The notes under the pieces: model-generated
Seen by the model: the letters and a program-made list of their open reading frames with translations, nothing else
What the model was told of the DNA's origin: nothing
Databases searched by the model: none
In this document: positions 36,461 to 45,155 of the stretch, in pieces
Layout: every line of letters begins with the position of its first letter
How positions within the stretch are numbered: the first letter of the stretch is position 1
Position numbers and translations under genes: made by a program
Source: Kangiella aquimarina DSM 16071
GTDB lineage: Bacteria; Pseudomonadota; Gammaproteobacteria; Enterobacterales; Kangiellaceae
Direction: 5' to 3'
Assembly (NCBI RefSeq): GCF_000374105.1
Contig: NZ_KB893650.1
Location: 1-64,000, forward strand
DNA length: 64,000 bases

Positions 36461-36889
36461 CTATACTTCCTTAAAACCAAAGTTTCCTTTCAATTCCGCC
36501 AATAGCGGACTGACTTCTTTTATCAATTCATTTTCACCATAATGAATGGGCTTTTTTACCCCCCAAATCGGTCCTGGCCAGGCAGGATCGTCCTTATAAC
36601 GTGCAATGTGATGTATGTGCAATTGAGGAACCATGTTTCCCAGAGCTGCCACATTCATCTTGTCCGCTTTAAACATTTTTGTCATTGCTTCTGCCAAAAA
36701 GTTCGACTCTTCCATGGCATTGATTTGCTGCGCCACGGTCAATTGGTATAGCTCCCGAATATCATTAACACGGGGCACCAGTATTGCCCATGGGTACTGC
36801 TTGTCATTCATCCATAATAATTTACATAAATTGAAATTGCCCAGTTCAACTGTGTCCTGGGCTAATGTGTCATGCAAAATAAAGCTCAT
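36461..36889 (-). CDS. HIT-superfamily protein
   Basis: A small nucleotide-binding hydrolase-like protein (142 aa). The motif region reads PQLHIHHIARYKDDPAWPGPIWG in outline (residues about 96-118), the variant HIT subgroup where the usual third histidine is not in place. The PWAILVPR segment is typical of the nucleotide-binding strand. It lies 23 nt downstream of the PBP1b gene and is probably co-transcribed. Substrate unknown. Confidence 0.85.
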   Translation of the reverse strand: MSFILHDTLAQDTVELGNFNLCKLLWMNDKQYPWAILVPRVNDIRELYQLTVAQQINAMEESNFLAEAMTKMFKADKMNVAALGNMVPQLHIHHIARYKDDPAWPGPIWGVKKPIHYGENELIKEVSPLLAELKGNFGFKEV

Positions 36890-36912
36890 TAAAATTCCTT
36901 ACTGTTGCGACC

Positions 36913-39234
36913 TTATTGTTGAGACAAAGTGGGCTGGCAGTCAGCAGTTGCTTTCGGGGCAGTACCTCGCAGATAAGGTACACTGACTGCATTTTGACAG
37001 TCATCCGTTGCTAACAAGCCGCTGCGATAATCCACCAGCTTCCACTCAATATTGTCGTGATAGCCTATATCAATTGGCGCTGTGTTAATGCCAGCAAACA
37101 GGTCTGTGAAAACCGGTAGAGCTGCTGTTGAACCAGTTATATTCGCATCCTTGTTATCATCTCGCCCTACCCAGACAACCGCCAGATGTTCGCCAGACAG
37201 GCCAACAAACCACGAGTCTTTCAAATCATTAGTGGTGCCGGTTTTTCCTGCAAACGAGGTGAATGGATTAGAACGACGAAGGTACTTAGCGGTACCCTCC
37301 TCTACAGCAAGTTGCATGGCTGCCTTGACCAGATAAACATTTAATTCGCTGGCAACTCTTTCAGCGGTAACCGGGTAACGCTCCAGCAATTGTCCACTAT
37401 TATCGGTAACGGCAATGATTGATGATGGTTTAATACGCATCCCATTGCTGGCTATCGATTGGTAAAGCTGTAATAGCTCAAGAGGTGTTAGTTCAAGGAC
37501 GCCAAGTGGTAAAGCATCCAATGGACGTACTTCTTTTTCAACACCGGACTTTTCCACAAAGTCAGCCAGTCTTTGAATCCCAACTTCCTGACCTAAGCGT
37601 GCCATCGCTACGTTATAGGATTCGCTCAGTGCACGATAAAGTGGCACCATGCCATGGAAATTACGATCAAAGTTTTGCGGCTCCCACATAGTCCCATCTC
37701 TTTGTTCCAAAGATAATGGGAAGTCACTGATATTCGATGAAAGATTGTAATCTGGATTCTGTTCCAGAGCCGCCAACATGACAAAGGGTTTAATCACCGA
37801 ACCAATTTGGCGTCTGGCATCTATTGCTCGGTTATAACCGGCAAACCCTGCCTTGCGATCACCAATTACCGCCAGAATATGTCCGCTCTGACTGTCACTT
37901 ATGATGGCTGCCGCCTGCAGAGTTCCTTCTTCCTGCTGTCTTTGTTTTTCAACTTGGTTAACGGACTCTTCAACCGTTTTCTCGCTGTACATCTGAATCA
38001 CAGGGTCAAGTGTGGTAAAAACATTCAGCCCTTCTGAATTTAGCTCATCATCCGAGTAAGAGTCCTGCAATTGACGACGAACCAGGTCCATAAAGGCAGG
38101 CACGTTGGACAAATGAATACTCGGTTTTCTAACCAGTGAGAGAGTCGTCTGCTTTTCCTGCTTGAGTTCGCGCTCAGTTAAAGTACCGGACTGATGCATC
38201 AGTTCCAGCACCAGGTTGCGTCGTTTCATGGCATTTTCAGGATGGCGTCTTGGGTCATATACCGAAGGGCCTTTTAGGATTGCCACCAGTAGAGCCGATT
38301 GGGCAGGCGTTAAGTTCTCAACGTCTTTATCGAAAAAGAAACGACTGGCAAGACCAACCCCATGAATGGCTCGTGGGCCATCTTGACCGAAATACACCTC
38401 GTTGAAGTACGCTTCCAGAATTTCATCTTTCTCATAATGAACTTCCAGCAATACCGACATTACCGCTTCTCTGAACTTGCGCCACAAACTGCGCTCGTTA
38501 GTCAGGAAGTAATTTTTCACCAGCTGCTGAGTCAAGGTGCTGCCGCCCTGAGTCCCGCCATCTGAAGTGATGTTGTGCCATAACGCTCGAGCAATTGCTT
38601 TCGGCGATACACCACTGTGCTCATAGAAATCCCGATCTTCTGTAATGATCAGTGCCTTAATCAGATGTTCTGGGATTTGCTCCAACTTAACGAGGATACG
38701 ATCCTCCAGTCGGTTAGGGTAAATCTGCCCTATCAATAAAGGATCAAGCCTTGCCATCTGTAATGGCTCACCCAATACGTGATCTTTCAGCTGGTTGACA
38801 CGACCATTGCGCAGGCTAAAGGCAATCTGCCGAGCAGGTTGCGTCTCATCCCAAAAGACGAATGGACGAACATGAATATAGTAATAATCACCGTATTGCT
38901 CGTAATCCCCAGCGCGGGTTGCTTTAACTGCCTTACGATAGCCTAGAAGCTCCAATTCCTGTTCAAGGCGAGTTGGTGTCAATGACTTGCCATTCATCAA
39001 TTCCAGTGGCTGAGCATAAACTTTAGCCGGTAATTGCCAGCGGTTGTCTTTAAATTGGCGCTGGATCACCATGTCGCAGTAAATCACAAAGGCAATAAAC
39101 AGCGCCGTGAAGATCAGGCTTCCACGCCAAAACACCTTTTTCCAAGGTATTTTGCGCCAGAAACTTTGCTTTACTTGCTTTGACTGCTTCTTCTTAGAGG
39201 TTTTTGCGCTTTTCTTTACAGGTTTTTTAGCCAT
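36913..39234 (-). CDS. mrcB: penicillin-binding protein 1B
   Basis: A bifunctional class A PBP that polymerises and cross-links peptidoglycan. The 773-aa protein has a Lys-rich cytoplasmic N-terminus, one membrane helix (about residues 35-55), a UB2H-like domain (about 60-150), the glycosyltransferase domain (EDRDFYEHSG, GGSTLTQQLVKN, around 195-245) and the transpeptidase domain with GSVIKPF (the acyl serine), SYN and KTGT. The UB2H region and the length point to PBP1b rather than PBP1a. The outer-membrane activator LpoB is not in the window. Confidence 0.96.
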   Translation of the reverse strand: MAKKPVKKSAKTSKKKQSKQVKQSFWRKIPWKKVFWRGSLIFTALFIAFVIYCDMVIQRQFKDNRWQLPAKVYAQPLELMNGKSLTPTRLEQELELLGYRKAVKATRAGDYEQYGDYYYIHVRPFVFWDETQPARQIAFSLRNGRVNQLKDHVLGEPLQMARLDPLLIGQIYPNRLEDRILVKLEQIPEHLIKALIITEDRDFYEHSGVSPKAIARALWHNITSDGGTQGGSTLTQQLVKNYFLTNERSLWRKFREAVMSVLLEVHYEKDEILEAYFNEVYFGQDGPRAIHGVGLASRFFFDKDVENLTPAQSALLVAILKGPSVYDPRRHPENAMKRRNLVLELMHQSGTLTERELKQEKQTTLSLVRKPSIHLSNVPAFMDLVRRQLQDSYSDDELNSEGLNVFTTLDPVIQMYSEKTVEESVNQVEKQRQQEEGTLQAAAIISDSQSGHILAVIGDRKAGFAGYNRAIDARRQIGSVIKPFVMLAALEQNPDYNLSSNISDFPLSLEQRDGTMWEPQNFDRNFHGMVPLYRALSESYNVAMARLGQEVGIQRLADFVEKSGVEKEVRPLDALPLGVLELTPLELLQLYQSIASNGMRIKPSSIIAVTDNSGQLLERYPVTAERVASELNVYLVKAAMQLAVEEGTAKYLRRSNPFTSFAGKTGTTNDLKDSWFVGLSGEHLAVVWVGRDDNKDANITGSTAALPVFTDLFAGINTAPIDIGYHDNIEWKLVDYRSGLLATDDCQNAVSVPYLRGTAPKATADCQPTLSQQ

Positions 39235-39325
39235 TTTACTTTATCGGTATTAATCTCGTGACTATGATAGTAACAAATTCAAGCCAACTAATGTTATGCC
39301 ATCTATAGCAAAATCTGACAAAAAT

Positions 39326-39877
39326 ATGGCTCGTCTATTCTTTGCCATAGACCTACCCCAGGAACTGAAAAACCAGCTTGAGCTGCTACAGAAGATGTGT
39401 CCTTTTTCCGGACGCCCCGTCAGCCCTCATAATTTTCATATAACGCTACTGTTCTTAGGAGAGGTTTCTCGACACCAACTGGAGGATATTCTGGAGGCTA
39501 TTGAAATCCCTGCCATTAAACCGTTCCAGATTGAATTAAACCAATTTGCCTACTTTCCAAAAGCCGAAGTAGGTTGCCTTGAAGTCGCTCCCAGCAAACA
39601 GCTAATAGAGTTGCATCAGCATATTAATCGCAACCTGAAACAGGCTGGTATTCATATTAAACAATCGAGCAAGCCTTTCAGGCCTCATATCACACTGTTC
39701 CGAGATGCTACAGTTCAGTCAGAAATTACGCAGACTGTAGATTTTGAGCTTGGAGTGGATCACTTCTGTCTAATGGAATCGCAATTTAATCAGAAAGGTG
39801 TTTATTACGAGGTTATTGAAGAGTGGCCGACTTATGAGCCGACCATCAAAGAGCAGTTTTTTGGTATTAAAGATTAA
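39326..39877 (+). CDS. thpR: RNA 2',3'-cyclic phosphodiesterase (LigT/ThpR family)
   Basis: A cytoplasmic 2H phosphoesterase acting on 2',3'-cyclic phosphate RNA ends. The two HxTx motifs, HITL (in NFHITLLFLGE) and HITL (in RPHITLFRD), are intact. The ATG at 39326 matches the usual MxRLFFAID start and gives 183 aa; an ATG at 39296 would add ten residues. It stands between two minus-strand genes with no partner. Confidence 0.9.
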   Translation: MARLFFAIDLPQELKNQLELLQKMCPFSGRPVSPHNFHITLLFLGEVSRHQLEDILEAIEIPAIKPFQIELNQFAYFPKAEVGCLEVAPSKQLIELHQHINRNLKQAGIHIKQSSKPFRPHITLFRDATVQSEITQTVDFELGVDHFCLMESQFNQKGVYYEVIEEWPTYEPTIKEQFFGIKD

Positions 39878-39906
39878 TCAGTTTCACTCAGGACAAAATT
39901 GACACA

Positions 39907-41736
39907 TCAAGATATCAACTGCTCAAACTCTTTAACAAAGCTATCCACCACCACAATTTGGTTACGACCTTTGCTTTTAGCGCTGTACATAGCCTTGTCG
40001 GCATCGGCAATTAATTCCATCAAATCATAACCGGATAATTGCGTGCTGGTGACCCCAAAGCTGGCTGAAATATCAAACCGATAACCGGTTTCTGTTGTAT
40101 CTACCTGCGAGATTGCTTTACGGCAAATTTCTGCCAGTTGCTGAGCTTTTTTCAGATTACAGGCCGGCAGGAAAATCGCAAACTCTTCACCACCCAAACG
40201 ACCCGCAAGATCATTCTGCCGACAACTGGTTTTGACCACTTCAGCGGTTTTCTGTAATACCCAATCGCCCACCAGGTGACCATACTTATCATTAATGGAT
40301 TTAAAATAGTCCATGTCGAATAGTATAAAACCAACATCCTGCTTTTCCTGCTCACTTCTCTGCAGGATCGCTTTTGCCGTTTCATAAAAGTGGTGACGCG
40401 AACTGAGACCGGTTAATTGATCAGTTTGCGATTGTTTGCGTAAACGAATTTGATTTCTCTTTATGCGATAAGTCCAGAAAGCAAGCGTTCCAAGTAAAAC
40501 CAGAGCCAAAGCCAGAACCAGACGATTATTAACCGCTTCTTTCTTAGCCAAGTCCTGTTCTAATTTAAGTAAAAGGTTTTGTTGATTTAATTGCTCAATT
40601 TTTTGCTGCTTGCTTTCTGTCTCATGCTCGACTAACTGGTATGCCAACTGTTTCGATGATTGATCATTCTTATATCGGTTAATTTTCACCAAATACTCTT
40701 CCAGAAACTCTAAGGCCTGATCCAGCTGACCTCTTTCTTTTAGCAACTGAGAGTTTAGATAATATGCTTCTAATAGCCAGGTTGTTACCGTATCTCTGTT
40801 ATTTTTTTCAGCGGTTTCAATTGCCTTGTTAGCATAAAGTTGAGCTGCTGAGCGGTCCCCAAGGGCACTCAAACTTAAAGCATTTAAAGTGTAGTACCCT
40901 GTTGTTAGATAACTGTATCCCAATTCCTCAACAACTTTTAGCTGACTATTTATTTCTTCACTAGCCTCTTTATATTCCCCACTTCTGATCATGTCTGCTA
41001 ACCAGTAAAACTTTGCAGAGAGGGCGTAGACCGGTTCCTTTTCAGAACAGTTTTGATACGAATACTCGAGAAAGTCAGCTTCTTGCGCATCTATTTTAGA
41101 TAGTTCATACCAGGTTTGAGCCTTTACAGCAGCAAGCAAGCATTTGTCTTTTAAGCCCGCAACAGTATCATCAATCTGAGTTAAATGACTTAAAGTCTGC
41201 TCTGCCAGCTCGTACTGACCTACTTCATTATAAACAATAGCTGCCACCTGATAGATATGATTACGTAGTGAGTCTTCTTGATCATTAGCGCTAGCCAGCA
41301 CATTTTTTATCAGCTCAAGCGCCGCAGCATAGTCCTTATTTAGCACTTGCAAGTTGGCCAAGGCTAACTTGGTTCTAATGACTAATGGGTTATGGGCTCT
41401 ACTGGCAATGACCTTATGATAATATCCAATTGCCTGTTCTGAGTTCCCTTTTAATGCTGCTGCATATCCTAATAAATAATTTCTTAGTGCTTCATTTTCT
41501 TCATCGGGCAACTGAAGCCCTGCGACATAATCTATCTGCTCGAGGAACTGCTGAGGATTTGTAGTTCGTAAGTGGTTAGCAATTTTCAGTTCTTCAATAT
41601 AAGTAATCTCAGTGGCCTTTAATAAACCACCGAGAATACCGACAAGAATTATGGAAAATTTTGAAATCGAACGTGTGATGCTACGCGATTTTAATTTCTT
41701 CTTCCCTGGAGTCATCCTCTGAAGTGTCCTCATCAT
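39907..41736 (-). CDS. TPR-repeat membrane diguanylate cyclase
   Basis: A 609-aa protein: basic N-terminus, signal-anchor (about residues 27-45), a periplasmic TPR array (about 50-370), a Q/K/L coiled coil, a second membrane helix (about 400-420) and a GGDEF domain with intact LGGEEFAIF. The architecture is the envelope-sensing DGC type. Possible starts at 41736, 41733 or 41715 all overlap the 3' end of the borosin precursor gene (stop at 41681) by at least 35 nt, so it is translationally coupled to the precursor. No downstream in-frame start would preserve the signal-anchor. Confidence 0.9.
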   Translation of the reverse strand: MMRTLQRMTPGKKKLKSRSITRSISKFSIILVGILGGLLKATEITYIEELKIANHLRTTNPQQFLEQIDYVAGLQLPDEENEALRNYLLGYAAALKGNSEQAIGYYHKVIASRAHNPLVIRTKLALANLQVLNKDYAAALELIKNVLASANDQEDSLRNHIYQVAAIVYNEVGQYELAEQTLSHLTQIDDTVAGLKDKCLLAAVKAQTWYELSKIDAQEADFLEYSYQNCSEKEPVYALSAKFYWLADMIRSGEYKEASEEINSQLKVVEELGYSYLTTGYYTLNALSLSALGDRSAAQLYANKAIETAEKNNRDTVTTWLLEAYYLNSQLLKERGQLDQALEFLEEYLVKINRYKNDQSSKQLAYQLVEHETESKQQKIEQLNQQNLLLKLEQDLAKKEAVNNRLVLALALVLLGTLAFWTYRIKRNQIRLRKQSQTDQLTGLSSRHHFYETAKAILQRSEQEKQDVGFILFDMDYFKSINDKYGHLVGDWVLQKTAEVVKTSCRQNDLAGRLGGEEFAIFLPACNLKKAQQLAEICRKAISQVDTTETGYRFDISASFGVTSTQLSGYDLMELIADADKAMYSAKSKGRNQIVVVDSFVKEFEQLIS

Positions 41737-41929
41737 CTTCTGCAGGTGCTAAAATCACTGCAACATTGGTATTAGCCCCTAATAAACTTTCCAGTTTAGT
41801 AATATCTCTTTGTGCAATTGCTTCTGCTAGTTCTTGCTCAAAGCCCAAAGCCGTTAATTCAGAAACTGATTGTGACTGTTCTGAAGTAAGGTTAGCAATA
41901 GTTTCGATAAGTTGTAAATTGTGGCTCAT
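41681..41929 (-). CDS. split-borosin precursor peptide 1, VAVILAP core
   Basis: An 82-aa peptide with an AGGAG ribosome site. Residues about 1-52 are helical and end in GFEQELAEAIAQRDITKLESLLG, a form of the borosin-binding domain seen in SonA-like precursors. The hydrophobic strand NVAVILAP (55-62) is the likely site of backbone N-methylation. An unusually acidic tail (64-79, EDDEDTSEDDSREEE) and EIKIA close the protein. It lies 40 nt downstream of a SonM-like methyltransferase in the order GNAT, methyltransferase, precursor. The family call rests on the neighbour and on the layout; the exact methylated residues and any cleavage site are inference. Confidence 0.72.
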   Translation of the reverse strand: MSHNLQLIETIANLTSEQSQSVSELTALGFEQELAEAIAQRDITKLESLLGANTNVAVILAPAEDDEDTSEDDSREEEIKIA

Positions 41930-41969
41930 TTTAATCTCCTTTAAGTGTTGATAAGACCATTAGTTACAA

Positions 41970-42707
41970 TCATTTATTCCTTACTGGTGGTATGACAAGC
42001 GTTGTTTCCAGGCTGGTCTCAACATTTGCTAATTGTTGTAATTGTAATTTTTCTATTCTTGATTCTTTAAATAATACTGCTGCTGATTCATAAAGAATAA
42101 CTTCATGGCTTTCAGGGTAAATTGCAGTCAGTTTCTTTTTAAGTGCTTCTAGCTTTTCTTTTGTTGTCTCAAATTGAGTGAGTTCCTGATCCCCTGCAAT
42201 CCCTATCTGCCAAAGTATTAAATACGCACTTGGCTCAATATTCTTATTATGAATCATATACTGCGTTGTTTCATAATGCTGACAGCCGAACTTGCCGGGG
42301 TCAATAGCTAAATCAGCATATAGGCAGTCTTCTGCCGATATTCCCGGCTCCATATGAGCTTCAAAGCCTTCTTTTCTAGCTGTTTCAATAACTCGATGGG
42401 GAGCAAGTGCAAATACCCCTGGATGTCCGTAAAAAGCCGCACAGACATTTTTGCCGGCTCTAACTTCCTGCATAATTGCAGCAATCATTTGTTTATAGGT
42501 TTCGAGACGTGACTTGCCCTGCTCATAATATTGCCCTAAGTCATGAATATTGGGGTTAAGCTCCTTTATCCAGCTTCCCATCAAGCTACTTGCAACGGCC
42601 ATGAATACAATATCTGCCTGCTCAATTTGCTGTTTTGAAATGGGTGTCATGTGCACCATGAGCTTTATTCCCGTTCCCACACAAACCAGCCTACCTTTCT
42701 TATTCAA
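41970..42707 (-). CDS. SonM-like peptide-backbone alpha-N-methyltransferase 1
   Basis: A 245-aa tetrapyrrole-methylase-fold SAM enzyme of the split-borosin type. The SAM-binding loop is LVCVGTGIKL near residue 7, YGHPGVFA lies near 93-100 and MEPGISAEDCLYADLAIDPG is in the middle. Tyr61, Arg67 and Tyr71 keep the Y-x5-R-x3-Y spacing of the catalytic residues described for OphMA (Tyr66, Arg72, Tyr76). The start is a TTG at 42707 with GGGGATGAG upstream; GNAT 1 ends 3 nt before it. Its precursor follows after 40 nt. It lacks a C-terminal precursor fusion, so methylation would be in trans. Confidence 0.87.
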   Translation of the reverse strand: MNKKGRLVCVGTGIKLMVHMTPISKQQIEQADIVFMAVASSLMGSWIKELNPNIHDLGQYYEQGKSRLETYKQMIAAIMQEVRAGKNVCAAFYGHPGVFALAPHRVIETARKEGFEAHMEPGISAEDCLYADLAIDPGKFGCQHYETTQYMIHNKNIEPSAYLILWQIGIAGDQELTQFETTKEKLEALKKKLTAIYPESHEVILYESAAVLFKESRIEKLQLQQLANVETSLETTLVIPPVRNK

Positions 42708-42710
42708 AAC

Positions 42711-43235
42711 TCATCCCCAATTCTTATTCTCAAACACCCAGTAGCCATAGTCATCATCATTCTTATAATTCTCGAATCCCATACTTTTGACCATGTTGAT
42801 ACTGATATCGTTTTTATGTTTTATACGGCCATATAACTCATCGATTTGCAGCTGGTTTAAAATATCTTTCGTTAAACCCCTAATAGCTTCTTTTGCAATT
42901 CCCCGGGCGACAGCCTGTTTTGCTAAAATAACCCCCAGCTCCCAGTTACCATTAAAAATACTTCTTTGGCTAATTCCTATTAAACCCAGCTTTATATTCT
43001 GTGTTTTGTTTATGATAACCCACAACATGCTGTTTGATGGATTCTGACCTGAAGCAGCTATGTCCTTTTTGAATCTTTCCATAGCCTGGTTATCACTCAA
43101 AGCATCACCAATATGTTGCATCGTCTCCGAGTCTGTAAACAGTGAAACATAAAACTGCTGATCGGACTCGGTGACTAACCTCATACGTAACTGGGTGCTT
43201 TCAAATGATGCAATGCTACTTTCGCTACTAACCAT
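42711..43235 (-). CDS. GNAT-family N-acetyltransferase, borosin cassette 1
   Basis: A RimJ/RimL-type acetyltransferase of 174 aa (LRMRLVTESDQQFYVSLFTD start, WELGVILAKQAVARGIAKEA cofactor-loop region). The sequence resembles the GNAT of cassette 2. It is followed by the methyltransferase with 3 nt between, so the two are translated from one message. Acetylation of the precursor N-terminus, a lysine side chain or an unrelated detoxification target are all possible; the repeated GNAT-methyltransferase order favours a role in the pathway. Confidence 0.82.
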   Translation of the reverse strand: MVSSESSIASFESTQLRMRLVTESDQQFYVSLFTDSETMQHIGDALSDNQAMERFKKDIAASGQNPSNSMLWVIINKTQNIKLGLIGISQRSIFNGNWELGVILAKQAVARGIAKEAIRGLTKDILNQLQIDELYGRIKHKNDISINMVKSMGFENYKNDDDYGYWVFENKNWG

Positions 43236-43451
43236 TGGCTACGTGTATAGTTCTTATTTCCCCAAACACTCCTGATAATACCCATCAACTGTTTGAATAA
43301 CCACCACTTTATTATGTTTAATTCGGTCACTATCTGAACATAAACAAACTTTTACATAAACAATGCTTGCTTCAGAAAAACTATTTACATTTTTACGGCT
43401 GTACCATAAAGTTTGCAGCCTATCCTATAGACCAGATTAGACACCCTCTTG

Positions 43452-44015
43452 ATGGCGTTACAATTTGAAAGTAAGCATTTCGACTATAAACCAACATCTA
43501 CTGATGATGGAGATTTATTTACGAAAATATACACTAACGCAGAACTTATGAAGTATGTTGCACCACCTCTTTCATATGAAGAGGTCACAAAACTTTATCA
43601 GGCAAGCCTTGTATAATGGTCCTTTCAATCAGGTAAATTACTTAATTTTGTTATCCATTGTAAGAAAACTGGCCATAAAATCGGTCTTTGCGGTGTAAAA
43701 ACTTCGGATAGTTATACTAAGCAAGGACATATAGGAGTAATGTTACTTACACAGTACCAGTCTAAGGGCTTCGGAACAGAAATACTTATTGCTTTAAGTG
43801 CTTTTTGTTTTAACTCACTGGGCTATCATAAACTTCTAGGCCCACCAGTCCCCGGAAATACTAAGTCAATAAATATGCTGTTAAATGCAGGTTATCAGAA
43901 GGAAGCAGTTTTAAGAGATAATTGGTTCATAGATGGACAGTATATAGATACACCTCTATATACATTAATTGAAACAGATTTCAGGAAACAGTTTACCTCT
44001 GAGCTATTTAAATAA
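43452..44015 (+). pseudogene. broken GNAT acetyltransferase between the borosin cassettes
   Basis: Reading from the ATG at 43452, a GNAT sequence of about 187 codons continues in frame to 44013, but codon 55 is TAA (43614-43616). The N-terminal part (MALQFESKHFDYKPTS...) matches the start of this family and the rest includes the GVMLLTQYQSKGFGTEIL acetyl-CoA region and a GNTKSINMLLNAGYQKEAV segment. It is convergent with precursor 2 and divergent from GNAT 1. A sequencing error, stop-codon readthrough or a restart at the ATG of 43740 could rescue it, so pseudogene is the likely but not proven state. Confidence 0.78.
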
Positions 44016-44032
44016 CTCAGAGGTAAATATTA

Positions 44033-44236
44033 TTAGGCTTCAGGTGTAAGCAGTAAAAGCTTATGATCTTGGCCATTTGTTGGCTCTAGCAGTAATAGCT
44101 TAGAGCAACTTTGCATTTCTTGTTCTTCAGTAACACCATATAGCTCAAGTACTGCTTCTGGGTTATTTTTATAAACTCTTTTTAGCTCAGAGTTAGTCGC
44201 TAAATCAGTTAACATCTTTACAATTTTAGTATCCAT
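44033..44236 (-). CDS. split-borosin precursor peptide 2, duplicated KLLLLxP core
   Basis: A 67-aa peptide with a GAGAGGA ribosome site. The N-terminal LigA-like helical domain (about residues 1-44; SELKRVYKNNPEAVLELYGVTEEQ in outline) matches the binding domain of Shewanella SonA. The C-terminal core is duplicated: KLLLLEP (46-52) and KLLLLTP (59-65), exactly 13 residues apart, encoded by near-identical DNA 39 nt apart. It lies 59 nt downstream of the second methyltransferase. Iterative methylation of two LLLL tracts is the obvious prediction. Confidence 0.85.
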   Translation of the reverse strand: MDTKIVKMLTDLATNSELKRVYKNNPEAVLELYGVTEEQEMQSCSKLLLLEPTNGQDHKLLLLTPEA

Positions 44237-44295
44237 TTTATCCTCTCTTTTTTATAACCAGTCATTAATACTATATGTAAGTGACAGGTTGTCAA

Positions 44296-45111
44296 TTAAC
44301 ACTCTGTAGTATTTTTGTAGCTCTCTACGGTCAATCCGAAGTGTTTTAAGCCCTCTTCATCCAACTCTAATTTATGCAAGGGAGGTATAACCATTGTGCT
44401 ACTCATACTTAATTCTTTATCTGGTAAGCTACTTAGCGGGAATCGTTCAATTCTTGCTTCTTGGGTAGGTAAAAACGGAGCCTCATATATAATCACTTCG
44501 TGAGATAATGGATACCAGCGGTTCAAATAGGACACAGTTTTTTCAAGGTTGCTTCTTGAGGTACTAAAAGATTGTAGTGTCCACTCTCCTGCAAGACCAA
44601 TTTGCCACAAAATCACATATGAATATAAGTCTAAGTCATGCTTATAAAATAGGAATTGAGTGGTCTCGTAACCCTGACAACCGCTCGCCCCTGGATCTAT
44701 CCCTAAATCAGCAAATAAACAGTCTTCTGCTGATATACCAGGCTCCATAAAAGCATCATAACCTAGTGCTTGTAATTGCCTGATAGCTTCATGAGGTGCC
44801 CATGCAAATACTCCTGGATGTCCATAAAAAGCACCAACTACTTTTTTCCCCGACTTTACTTCATTGACGATAGCCGAGACCATATCTTTATATGTTTCTT
44901 TTCTCGACCTATCCTCTGAATATAAGTTTTGCAAACTTACAAAGTTAGAATTCAGCTCACTAATCCAGCTCTCTGCAATTGGATCTGGCAAAACACCGAA
45001 TACAATATCAGCCTCTTCAATGTAGCTTTTTGCTATAAGCGTAATTTGCCCCGCCAATTGGATACCTGTTCCCACGCAAACTAAAGAGCCTCTGCTAGTT
45101 TCCTCTCTCAT
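44296..45111 (-). CDS. SonM-like peptide-backbone alpha-N-methyltransferase 2
   Basis: A 271-aa SAM enzyme very like SonM of Shewanella oneidensis: GSLVCVGTGIQLAGQI (from residue 8), FYGHPGVFAWAPH (about 95-107), MEPGISAEDCLFADLGIDPG (122-141), LLWQI-like ILWQIGLAGE and a DHEV/SHEVIIYEAP motif. Tyr64, Arg70 and Tyr74 keep the catalytic spacing reported for OphMA. A GGAGA site precedes the ATG. It lacks a fused precursor; precursor 2 lies 59 nt downstream and GNAT 3 44 nt upstream. It is clearly homologous to methyltransferase 1 but not near-identical, so the duplication is not recent. Confidence 0.92.
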   Translation of the reverse strand: MREETSRGSLVCVGTGIQLAGQITLIAKSYIEEADIVFGVLPDPIAESWISELNSNFVSLQNLYSEDRSRKETYKDMVSAIVNEVKSGKKVVGAFYGHPGVFAWAPHEAIRQLQALGYDAFMEPGISAEDCLFADLGIDPGASGCQGYETTQFLFYKHDLDLYSYVILWQIGLAGEWTLQSFSTSRSNLEKTVSYLNRWYPLSHEVIIYEAPFLPTQEARIERFPLSSLPDKELSMSSTMVIPPLHKLELDEEGLKHFGLTVESYKNTTEC

Positions 45112-45155
45112 TATCTCCTACCCCCTTTATAAAAACACACTGTAAACAGCGAGCG

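Noticed and set aside
44033-44236. Precursor 2 as a LigA-type dioxygenase alpha subunit or Nif11 leader
   Set aside because: The LigA-like helices are expected for a borosin-binding domain; no ring-cleavage beta subunit is present, and the C-terminal KLLLLxP repeats do not fit either family.
41970-45111. Reading the two methyltransferases as cobalamin or porphyrin biosynthesis enzymes
   Set aside because: No cob/cbi or hem genes are nearby, each is followed by a small precursor-like gene, and the Tyr/Arg/Tyr pattern and SonM-like sequence favour backbone methylation.
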